Made by a program: the position numbers and the translations under genes
In this document: positions 1-9,431 of the stretch, piece after piece
How positions within the stretch are numbered: the stretch's first letter is position 1
Layout: each line of letters opens with the position of its first letter
Notes under the pieces: generated by a model
Databases searched by the model: none
What the model saw: the letters and a program-made list of their open reading frames with translations, nothing else
What the model was told of the DNA's origin: nothing
NCBI GenBank assembly: GCA_034509735.1
Contig: JACGWO010000011.1
Span: 12,433,866-12,497,865, forward strand
Reading direction: 5' to 3'
Origin: Sesamum alatum
Lineage: Eukaryota; Streptophyta; Magnoliopsida; Lamiales; Pedaliaceae
DNA length: 64,000 nt

Positions 1-184
1 ATTGGACCCTATAAGAAACAAAATGTAAGATCAAGCGAACACATCTAACTATCTCTAGTATATTCTCTTCCCGGAACTTATTAAGTAATTTACTATATAT
101 TCTGCATACATCAAAATTCACTAGCCTAGATCTGGTTCGGTCAGACCTAAACCAATAGATAACAAGTGTAATACTTATCATGTG
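1..184. other. Flank left of copia LTR, no gene seen
   Basis: AT-rich sequence with no sustained reading frame. It is the genomic flank outside the copia 3' LTR. The bases directly before the LTR are ATGTG; no matching copy can be found because the other end of the element is missing. Confidence 0.5.
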
Positions 185-916
185 TGTTGGAAAAATCCAG
201 CCGTGAACCCAAGAAATTCACACAGAATAATATTCAGATTAGCAAGAAATAATACAAATAAATTACAGAGGGGGATGGGTTATACAATCCCTTAATAGTA
301 CAAACTAAGATGGGTATGATAATAACAATAATACAAGAATAGAAAGCAGAGATAAGGGCTCAGGTAGCCAGATCTGATGGCATAAACCCAAACGGCCATA
401 GAGACTCAAACAACCCCTTTATGGTTGCTTTGGCCACAACACCGCCACATAGGCACTCGCCCACAGAGGACCCTTACAAAGAGTACAAGGAGTTCACAGA
501 GAACTTTTGAGAGAAGAAGAGAAGAAGTAGGAGTATGTTTTCCGGATCATTCTCCATCCTAGAATCATGGGTATTTATATAGCAGCAAGAGAGAACACAA
601 TAGGGTAGATGTTTTGGGAACGAGAGAAGGAGAAGGAGAAGACGCCATCGGAAACGAGAGAATGCTTTTGTAAATTGAGAGAGAGGAGGAGAGCACTTCA
701 GCGGCGGCAGAAATGAGGGAGAGAAGTGAGGGAAAAAAATACTGGTTAAACCCTTGAAGAGATGCGTCTCTTTAATGAACCGGTTCGGGTAACACAGTGG
801 GCCGAGTGAAGAACCAGTAGGCCTAAGAAAGGCTTGGGCTCAGCCGTCCATGTGAAGGGGTAATGAGCCATGCTGGGCCACGCTTAAAAAAGGGACATGG
901 GCCACATTTTACAACA
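185..916 (-). repeat. 3' LTR of a Ty1-copia element
   Basis: On the minus strand this begins TGTTGTAAAA and ends TTTTCCAACA, the TG...CA ends expected of an LTR. Directly upstream of it on the minus strand is a purine tract (AAAGTGGAGAG, + positions 917-927) that serves as the polypurine tract. The pol remnant lies right beside it in the correct orientation. Length is about 732 bp. The matching 5' LTR is absent. Confidence 0.75.
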
Positions 917-1084
917 CTCTCCACTTTGGTCAATGGACCAAAAGGAGGACGAGGCCCTGAACCTCGAATTTGGATTTCATCATTGTCATTTTTGCTAGGG
1001 AAAGAAGCCCACGACAGACACTGCAAAAGGCATCAAAGGAAGAAGGAACAATATACACAATTTGGGTTAGCAAAAGAAAGATGT

Positions 1085-2758
1085 TATTCTAGGTTTAGGA
1101 TTTTAAGACATGTTTTAAATTTTTCTATTGGTAAACACTTAGTTCCCATGTCAGCTATGTTGGAATCAGAATTAATTTTTTTCCAGGTTAATGATTTCTT
1201 TCCCAACTATGTCCCTAATAAAATGGTACCTAATATCAATGTGTTTAGTTCTATCATGAAAGACAGGATTTTTACAAAGTTGAATTCCTGATTGACTATC
1301 CGAGTAAATGGTGACTTTTTCCTTTAGAAAATCAAGTTCTTTTAATAATCCTTCTAGACATATAGCTTCTTTGAAAGCTTCAGTGGTGGCAATATATTCG
1401 GCTTCAGTAGTGCAAAGTGTAACAATGTGTTGTAATTGAGATTTCCAGCTTATACAAGCGCCACACAAAGTGAACACATAAGAGGTAGTTGATTTCCGGT
1501 TGTCTCTATCATTGGCATAGTTAGAGTCTACATATCCTACTAAACTAGTACCATTAGAGTATTTTGAAAATTTTATGCCTGTATTTATAGAACCATTCAG
1601 GTATCTCAGTAACCATTTAAGAGCTTCCCAGTGAGGAAGACCAACATTAAACATGTATTTGCTGAGACAACTAACAGCGTATGCTATGTCGGGATGAGTA
1701 CTAACCATAAGATATATGACAGACCCGACGACGCTAGAGTAAGGGACCTTATTCATTTGTTCTTTTTCTTGTTCAGTTTTAGGACATTGATCCTTATTAA
1801 GTTGGAAATGTGCCACTAAAGGGACGGATGAAGGTTTTGAATCATCCATAGAAATTTTTTTCATAACAGCTTTAATATACGACTTTTGATTTAGAAAGAT
1901 AGTAGAATTATTCATATCCCTTTCAATGGAGATTTCTAAAATTTTCTTGGCACCACCAAGATCCTTTATTTCAAATTTTCTGCACAAATTGTCTTGCAAC
2001 TTCGTAACTAATTATAGATTGGGACTAGCAATTAATATGTCATCTACATATAGGACAAGAAACACGGGGACAGAAGATTCATAAGTACAAGCAAGGATCA
2101 TAAGCACTTCTTTTAAATTTTCAAGAATGCATGAACAAATCAAACTTTTTATTCCACTGCATAGGTTATTGTTTTAGTCCATAAAGAGATTTTTTAACAA
2201 GCACACATGTTCATGTTTTTCTTTTTCAACCAAACCACTAGATTGTTTCATGTAAATTTGTTCATCTAAGTCACCATGCAAGAAAGCAGTTTTGACATTC
2301 ATTTGTTTTAATTCCCAATCATGATGAGCAATAAGGGCAAGCATGATTATAATAGTAGTGTATTTAACAACAGGAGAAAAGATTTCAGAGTAATCTATTC
2401 CTTCTTTCTGTGTAAAGCCTTTTACTACTAGTCTAGCTTTAAAACGGTTAGAACCATTTTCTTGTTTGATTTTAAAAATCCATTTACAATCGGCAATAGA
2501 AAAACTATTGGGTTTTTGGACAAGAACCCATGTTTTATTAGCATGCAGTGATCTCATTTCTTCGTTCATGGCTTCAACCCAAGATTTTGAATCATTAGAC
2601 TTAATGGCATCCTCATAGGAGCAAGGTTCAAATTTTTTAGTGTTTAGAGCAAGATGAAAATCTCTAAATCTAGAGGGGAGCCTAGATTCTCTTCTATTTC
2701 TATCTCTAGCCAACAGATAAATACGCAAGCTATTTTCATTTTCAGGTTCATTTTCCAA
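1085..2758 (-). pseudogene. Copia reverse transcriptase and RNase H (broken)
   Basis: Copies element RNA into DNA and removes the RNA strand in active relatives. The N-terminal RT part (2758-2174) carries the usual segment with WVEAMNEEM and KARLVVKGFTQKEGIDY. The RT active site YVDD is encoded at about 2050-2039 but is followed within a few codons by an in-frame stop, and a frameshift lies around 2170-2060. The RNase H part (1999-1172) is open for 275 codons and keeps typical copia blocks such as VGYVDSNYAND, KSTTSYVF and TEAEYIA, and a terminal TKHIDIRYHFIRD. Coding likeness continues with several stops to about 1085. Recognition as copia RT/RNase H is secure; the gene is non-functional. 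Confidence 0.9.
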
Positions 2759-2986
2759 ATTCTCATTATCGTTTTGTTGATTTTCTTCCCTAATCTCTTC
2801 CCCTTGTTGGTTATTATCTTAAGGTTCCTCCACCTTATTAAAGGTGCATTCTATATCCACATCTTTATTGATCCTAGATGTATTAGTGAGACAGGGTATT
2901 TCAGATTCATTAAAAGTTACATCTCTACTAATGATAACTTTAAAACATGGTTGGCTTCTAAGCCAAAGCCTATACCCTTCTACAGC

Positions 2987-3700
2987 TTAAGGATAACCAA
3001 TAAATATACATTTTTGGGACCGAGGATCACGCTTATCACCATTTTGTAAAATAAAAAGCACACATCCAAAAATGCGTAAGGAAGAAAAGTCAACACTTTT
3101 ACCAAACCACATAGATTTAGGAAATTTTCCAGATAACGAAACAAATGGGGATCTGTTACTTAAATAGGCAGCAGTTAACACAGCTTCCCCCCAAAAGGTA
3201 TTTGACAGGCCTGAACTAATTAGCATGCATTTTACTTTGTTTAACAAAGTTTTATTCATTCTTTCTGCTACCATTTTGTTGTAGGGTATAAGGGGTGGTT
3301 TTATGTCTCTTAATTCCAAATTCATTACAAAGATCATAAAATTGCTGGTTATAGAATTCCAACCGATTATCAGTTCTTAATGCATTTAGTTTCTTACCTG
3401 TTTGATTTTCCACTAAGGTTTCCAATTTTTGAACTTATCAAAAACTTCAGCTTTTTGTTTCATTAAGAAGACAAATACTTTCCTAGAATAATTATCAATT
3501 TTAGACAGAAAGTAGCTATTACCACCATGAGTAGCAATATTGGCAGGATCCCATACATCAACATGCACATAGTCAAGTATACACGAAGAGGATGAGGGAT
3601 TTGAGTAGTGAGATGCAGGAAAATGAACTTTATGTTGTGTTCTAAAGCACAATCGTCACAGAAATTCGTTTTATTTATTTTATCAGTTACGACACCTTCC
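2987..3700 (-). pseudogene. Copia integrase fragment (broken)
   Basis: Two overlapping frames cover the integrase core. The upstream part (about 3652-3413) shows the zinc-binding end of the GAG-pre-integrase region (CDDCALEHN near 3660) and then a core block with DYVHVDVWDP and SYFLSKIDNYSRKVFVF. The downstream part (3337-2987) shows VAERMNKTLLNKVKCML, FWGEAVLTAAYLSNRSP and a copia C-terminal block ending KCIFIGYP. A frameshift between about 3410 and 3340 separates them. The 5' end runs into unrelated CACTA sequence at about 3700-3720. Non-functional. Confidence 0.85.
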
Positions 3701-4760
3701 TTATGCAGTGTTTGAGGTGTAAGTCTCAAAGTCCATGCTGAATACTTGGCCCTATTTCCTCCCCCCTGCAGCTTCGGCCCACACCTAGTCATCCTGGAGT
3801 TCTAGGGACTAGCAAATGATGAGGCAACATCCACTGGCGACTGTTGTGTGGCACACTCTTCCAACAACTTTTGATAGGACTCTTAAAAACAAATTAAATA
3901 AAATAAGAATTAAGCTTTAAGTAAAAATATATAAATTAACAAAAAAAAAAAAATGAAATCATATTTACCGCCACCTCCTCGGCACGTGGGCCGCTCCAAG
4001 CATCGTCGACCCTTTTCTTGTAGCAGACAGTGAAATGCCTCCAATCTTTCAAGCGGCCGATCGAGCTGAGACTCTTGCAAAGATTTTTTAAAAGCATTAA
4101 AAAATATTAGAAACTATAAATAGTTATTATTAAACTCTTAATTAAGTTACTTCTTGTGCATGTTGACTAAAGAGAACCCCTGCGATAGATGGTGTTAGTT
4201 GCTGCAGCATTCGCTACTCTGTTGGCCTTGTTGTTCTCCAGGAAGTCGAGTAAGGCCCACATAGCCTGTAGGGCAGCCCATATGTCATCTGTCAACCATT
4301 TGAGCTGCATCTTTTTGTGCGGAGAACCCAATTTTCCACTTAGTTATTGAAAAATTTGAACATCGGTTCATTCGGGCAGTCCCACAAGTATACACGCCGC
4401 ATGATAATAAACAAAATAAAGAATTAGTATGACACGTATAAATAAAAAATAATTTTAAATTTAAGTATTAAATATTACAAAATCGACTACCTTCAGCACA
4501 TCGAACCGAAGTCCGACTCTAGGATAGCGGAATAACAGGGCCAAGTCTGTGTGTAGTAGCCCGTCAATATCGCAACAATGCATGAGTGGAAGGACTTATC
4601 ATGTCTGACGTTGTTTATGAACTTTTTATCAATAATCTAATCATGTATGAAGAGGTTTGTGGAGGAATACTACAATTGAACTACCCATGGCGAGGCATCA
4701 ATAATGGAATACTTGATGATCCACCCCACTAGTTCATGTGTTAACTCTTGTTGCTCATGA
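3700..4760 (-). pseudogene. CACTA PF03004-type transposase remnant, minus copy
   Basis: Reads toward lower coordinates as broken exons. An N-terminal block at about 4620-4500 resembles GYYTQTWPCY. A block at about 4410-4380 reads RVYLWDCPNEPMFKFFNN. A block at about 4060-3970 reads CYKKRVDDAWSGPRAEEVAV. A last block at about 3885-3720 begins ESYQKLLEECATQQSP. The same blocks in the same order occur in the plus copy at 4.8-6.2 kb and in the minus copy at 34-35.4 kb, and match my memory of the plant Ptta/En/Spm-type transposase family (PF03004). Several stops and frameshifts occur. The C-terminal end is replaced by copia sequence at about 3700-3720. Confidence 0.7.
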
Positions 4761-4796
4761 AACGACGACTCACTAGGGTGATTAACAACATATGAA

Positions 4797-6170
4797 TTGG
4801 GACATAGGATGGTTTGTGATGCTGCTAATTGCAGATCTTTTTATCCCATGTCGAGCTTGTGTCCGAGGGTGCTAGCTCCTTTCCTACGGATGGTGGTGAA
4901 GTCGGCCCTAATGATGCTCCGGGAGCATCCACCACACCCCCTCCCGACACCTCCGGCCACTCCTTCAAGGGCACCATTATTATAGATCCAGTCGGTTGAG
5001 CCGGTGCGGCTCACCTTTTTGGACGCAATGCATAGGCCGTCGCAGGTTGGGGGCTCCTTAGCACCTTCCCCCAGCCCATCCTCAGACCGCCACCACCTTC
5101 AGCACCTCGCAGATTCATCACTCTAGCGGATGCGATGTACATATATTTATCCTTCTTTTATTATTAAAAAAATAGAAATTTATATGTTAGATTATTGATA
5201 ATAAATTCACAAACAACATCAAGCATGATTGGGCCTTCCACTCCTACATCCGTGAGGTGGTGTTGGGCCATTACACCGAGGCGTGGCCTTACTACCTATC
5301 TCGGAGATGCAGAAGGACTTTTGGATCAATGGGGTCACTATAGTAAATTTTTTAAGATTTTATAATAAAAATTATATTTTATCTATATGTGGCATGCTAA
5401 TCCTTCATTTGGTTTCTCGTCTAGCAATACGTATACCAGTGGGATTGCCCGGACAAACCAATTACAAGATTAATTATTTTTTAATTGTACTTGTTTGCAA
5501 ATTCTTGATATTTTTAAAGTATCTTTGTCGGAGTCTTGGCTCATGCAGTCGCCTCAGCGAATGGAGTGTTCGTTGACTGCTTTAAGAAGAAGGCGGATGA
5601 TGCCTGGAGCAGCCCATGTGCCAAGGAGATTGCAATAAGTATCAATTTTTTTTGTTGATTTATACATTTTTAATTAAATCATAAATCTTATCAATTTATT
5701 TTCAGGAGGCTTATCATAAGTTGCTGGAGGAGCGTGCCACACAACTGTCGCCGGCGGATGTTGTCTCATGGCCCACTATTGCCCCATAGCTTCAGGAGGA
5801 CGAGTTGTGGGTTGAGGCTTTAGAGGGGGAGGAAGCAGGGCCAAGTATTTGGCATGGGCTTTGAGGCGTACATCTCATACGTCGCTCGCCCATATGGACC
5901 ACAAATGCACGACCTTCCACGTCCAGTATCGCCCCGCCTTAGGACACTCATTCCCCACGTAGCTCGAGCAAATCAAGCAATGCTTGAGCATGATGTTCAC
6001 ATGCATATAGGTTTCCAACAATTCTTCTCAAACTTGCAACAAATGACCCTACCCCGACCGATGGAGCCCCAATCGACAGACCAACGCAGCAACCGCCCAA
6101 GGATGCTAAGACACAACATCCCGTCAACGAGCATGATGTTGAACCATTGGACTAGGAATTTTATTTAATT
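4797..6170 (+). pseudogene. CACTA PF03004-type transposase remnant, plus copy
   Basis: Reads rightward as broken exons. A Pro/Ser-rich N-terminal part lies at about 4855-5140 (contains TSGHSFKGTIIIDPVG, then a stop). Next come a block at about 5255-5335 (IREVVLGHYTEAWPYY), a block at about 5425-5460 (QYVYQWDCPDKP), a block at about 5530-5635 (FKKKADDAWSSPCAKEIA), and a block from about 5707 (EAYHKLLEERATQLSP...LWVEALEGEEAGPS). A tail frame to 6168 contains HMHIGFQQFFSNLQQM. Short AT-rich gaps between blocks look like introns. Stops at about 5788 and 5862 and frame changes make it a pseudogene. It probably belongs to the CACTA element whose right end is at 6764. Confidence 0.7.
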
Positions 6171-6179
6171 ATGTATTCA

Positions 6180-6764
6180 GAATTGTAAGACCTACAATTT
6201 ATTACATTTATTAATGATAATTTATTTTTCAAAAAATAATTATCTCTTTTTTTAAATTTAATAGAATATTAAAGAAATTGAAAGCAAAGACAAACATTTT
6301 TTTAAGTATATAAAAAAGTTCTGACAGATTTATAGACTGAAGCTGTTGGAAAGAAACTATCGCAATTTAAATACAGGAACATTATTTTGAGATGGATTTT
6401 GCGATGGAAAACCACCAGAAAGAGAGAAACTATTTTAGGAACGAATATTGCGACACATGACATTGCAAAATGGATCTCATCTTCTGATAGTCTCAAACGG
6501 CGTTAGCGATGGAAAGCCATCTCAAATTTACCAATGGACTTTCCAACAATAAAGTCGTCGGAAACATACGTCTATAAAAAATGGACTACCGTCCAATTGG
6601 CGTAGCAAAATCGGTCTGAAAATTGGTTATGATCACATAAAATGCCCCGTTCTAAATGTCGCCGGTAAATACGATGAAAAACCAGCATTTTATATAAAAA
6701 AACCGACGTACAGCCGTGGGAAATGCCTTCGTAACGTCCGTGGCCACGGTATTTTTTTGTAGTG
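6180..6764. mobile_element. CACTA right subterminal region and terminus
   Basis: The block ends TTTTTTTGTAGTG at 6764, the reverse complement of the CACTACAAAAAAA terminal inverted repeat of CACTA elements. In front lie short degenerate subterminal repeats of the kind 'gatggattttgcgatgg' and 'gatggaaaaccacc'. It follows directly on the plus-strand transposase remnant, so it is most simply that element's 3' end. No matching left end was found. Confidence 0.65.
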
Positions 6765-7071
6765 ATATATCCTGTTCATTACAAAACATCCGAAGAACTT
6801 GATTGATCAACAGCAGCAAAAGTATGTTAGGCATTAGAAGAAGAGATTACCCTGAAAATGATTTAATCGATGAACTCAGAGTCAGTAATGCAATGATGAT
6901 TAGATTCTCAACTAGCTCAATAGCTATCAAGATTTGCACAAACTTGAGCAAGAATATCAGTGGAAGGTGGTCCTGCAGGCCAAAAGTACTTCGCATTTTA
7001 ACAAGTAGGAATCCAGTTGACATATTTTATTCATAATCAGGATAGTTTTTTAATAGCATGTAATATAAACA
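6765..7071. other. Intergenic, no supported gene
   Basis: A 77-codon + strand frame (6803-7036) resembles nothing I know. On the minus strand a possible splice acceptor (CCTGCAG, about 6975) is followed by a short frame, too little to call an exon. Confidence 0.4.
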
Positions 7072-7521
7072 GGGTTAAATGTATTTTTCGTCCTATGATT
7101 TAAGTCATTTGACATTTTCGTTCTATAATTTTTTAGAGTAGTATTTTGGTCCTGCACCTATTAATTTTGCGATTTAAGTCCTTTTGTTCGCCGAAGTTCA
7201 CCTTCACCAGCGAGAAGGGTAAACTCCGGCGAAAAAAAGGACCTAAATCGTGAAAATTCAAAAGATAAAGGACTAAAATACTGCCCTAAAAAGTTAAAGG
7301 ATAAAAATGCTGGCAGAAATAAGCCAATAGGAACAAAGCCCCAATTTAAAAATATCACGTGAGAGGCACATGCATTTTTTCAGCGATAATGGTGAACTCC
7401 GACGAAAAAAGGATTAAAATAATAAAAATTAAAAAGATGAAGAACGAAAATGCTACTCTAGAAAGTTAAAGGACGAAAACGCCAAATAACCTAAGTTACG
7501 GGACAAAAATACATTTAAACC
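7072..7521. mobile_element. Mutator-like MITE, 450 bp, with 9-bp target duplication
   Basis: Ends GGGTTAAATGTATTTTTCG... and ...AAAAATACATTTAAACC are inverted repeats. It is flanked on both sides by ATATAAACA (7063-7071 and 7522-7530), a perfect 9-bp duplication as made by Mutator-like transposases. The interior is itself partly palindromic (repeated 'ggacnaaaat' motifs on both strands). No coding capacity. Confidence 0.85.
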
Positions 7522-7530
7522 ATATAAACA

Positions 7531-8043
7531 TTTAGGCCTTCAAATATCTTGACTAAATAATTACTTAAGTGCGATATTAAATTAGTTGATTAATTAGGAG
7601 TTATGGTGAGTTGGGTAATTCCAACTTTCCACTAATTAATTGCTTTGTGTAACAAAAATATTTAAGAATATATAATAATGATGATAATGGTAGGCTCAAA
7701 GAACTATTGGAGTGCAATTTCGACTATGCAACGCATGATTATTTGCCTCCATGATTAATGACCATTAACATAATAAATTACTTGTCAATAATTAGCTAAA
7801 ATTAACAGAAAATAATTAAATAAACAAGTTCATTTGCTGATAAGAAATGCTGGGAATGATATTTCGACTTTATCAACAACCAACAAGGCTGCATTTGGTT
7901 GGGTTGCATGCATGTCTGGGTGAGAAACTTTTGACATTCGATGCTCTCTCGCCGAGAAAGAAACTGAAGTGGAAATTTGAACGTGTGTTGTCTTTAATTG
8001 TCAGACGAGTTTCAAAAACAGTACTATATATGTTATCTGTATT
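7531..8043. other. Intergenic AT-rich spacer
   Basis: No gene recognised. The 76-codon frame at 7847-8077 runs into the following MITE and has no recognisable features. Confidence 0.5.
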
Positions 8044-8353
8044 TACTAGAAAAACTTTATCATTTAACCATGGCTAATTTTCATGGTTAAAAAAAAATAA
8101 TTTTAGTAAATAGTCATTCACTATGGTCATACAACGATTATTGGCCGTGGTATTTGCGTGTGTAGCTAAAACATTTGTCATGGCTAAAATCCATGGCAAA
8201 AACATTTGCAATAGCTCATAACCATGGCAAAAAGAATTTTTATGATGGATAATCTAGGTTTTGCAACGATATTTGTATTAATAATAATTATTTACCATGG
8301 TTTTAGTCCGTAGCCAATAAAATTTGTAGCCAATAGTAAATTTTCTTCTAGTG
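8044..8353. mobile_element. MITE family X (CACTA-like ends), copy 1
   Basis: Right end TTTTCTTCTAGTG matches the reverse complement of the CACTAGAAAA end seen in copy 2. The left end is degraded (TTACTAGAAAAAC). The interior is filled with 'catggctaaaa...catggcaaaaa' repeats and a conserved 'tggataatcta' block shared with copies at 24403, 28051 and 56333. Non-coding. Confidence 0.65.
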
Positions 8354-8434
8354 ATTGGAATACGGGTCTAACCCGAACTATCGCGTTACACGTTGTCGTT
8401 AGGGTTAGAATCGTAATTTTACAATGTTATATAG

Positions 8435-8704
8435 CACTACAAGAAAAACGTTCAATAGCAATGGAAAAAACTCAACGTCGAGCTAATACCAAGTTTTCGT
8501 TGCTAATACATTATTTAATACAAGAAATTTACTTGCTAATGGGTTTAGCAACGAAAATTTACTTGCTAACAAATTTAGCAGCGAAATGTTTAAAATATAT
8601 ATTAAGTAGTGTAGATTAGCAATGAGAATTTTACTTGCTAATTAGTTCGACGTTAATCTCAACAACAATTTTTTTCGTTGCTATTAAGCTATTTTCTTGT
8701 AGTG
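8435..8704. mobile_element. CACTA-type MITE, 270 bp
   Basis: Starts CACTACAAGAAAAACGTTC and ends TAAGCTATTTTCTTGTAGTG, near-perfect CACTA terminal inverted repeats. The interior repeats 'tttacttgctaa' and 'ttagcaacgaaa'. A second copy in opposite orientation is at 29416-29663. The flanking 3-mers are TAG and TAT, so the target duplication is imperfect here. Confidence 0.8.
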
Positions 8705-8767
8705 TATGTGCTCGGGTATAAATAGTTGAATAGTAATTATATGTATATTATTCTACTATAAAAGAAA

Positions 8768-9217
8768 GGGTTAAATGCATTTTTAGTTCTCTAATTTAGG
8801 TCATTTGGCATTTTCATTATTTAACATTCTAGGGTAGCATTTTGGTCCTATATTTTTTTAATTTTTGTAATTTCAGTCCTTTTGTTCACCGGAGTTCACC
8901 TCCACCGGCGAGAAGGGTGAACTACGGCGAAAAAAAGGATCAAAATCGCGAGAATTAAAAAAGTACAGGACCAAAATGCTACCCTAAAAAGTTAATGGAT
9001 AAAAATGCTAGGAGAAATAGGCCAATAGGAACAAAAACCCAATTGAAAAATGTCACGTGAGAGACACGTGGATTTTTCCGACGATAATGGTGAACTCTAG
9101 TGAAAAAAGGACTAAAATCATGAAAATAAAAAAGATGAAGGACCAAAATGTTATCTTAAAAAGTTAAAGGACGAAAATAAATAACTTAGATTAAGGGACC
9201 AAAAATGCATTTAAGCC
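8768..9217. mobile_element. Mutator-like MITE, 450 bp, twin of 7072-7521
   Basis: Ends GGGTTAAATGCATTTTTAG... and ...CCAAAAATGCATTTAAGCC. Flanked by perfect 9-bp copies TAAAAGAAA (8759-8767 and 9218-9226). Same length and internal order as the element at 7072-7521. It ends about 215 bp past the stop codon of the receptor kinase. Confidence 0.85.
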
Positions 9218-9431
9218 TAAAAGAAATTTGAGCAACCATGAACTTAAGAACATTGTCATCATGTGTTTGTTTTCGTTTAATTTCCTTAATTTCTGAAATT
9301 ATTCACAATTTGTATTGAAATTTCTTCAACAATTTGATGATAAAAACAAGAAAGAATATATAGCAGAAAAACATAATAATCTATCAGAAAGTTCTTGCTG
9401 CTGCACATAAAGGTGTTGAAAAATGAATAGC

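Larger units (their letters stand above)
185..3710 (-). mobile_element. 5'-truncated Ty1-copia retrotransposon
   Basis: Reading on the minus strand, the order is integrase remnant (about 3700-2990), reverse transcriptase (about 2760-2000), RNase H (about 1999-1085), polypurine tract, 3' LTR. Integrase before RT is the diagnostic copia order. Gag, protease, the primer binding site and the 5' LTR are missing. At about 3700-3720 the element passes abruptly into CACTA transposase sequence, so truncation or recombination removed the 5' part. Stops and frameshifts show it cannot move on its own. Confidence 0.85.

Noticed and set aside
4797..4985. 62-codon Pro-rich ORF
   Set aside because: A different frame of the CACTA N-terminal region gives the coherent reading (TSGHSFKGTIIIDPVG).
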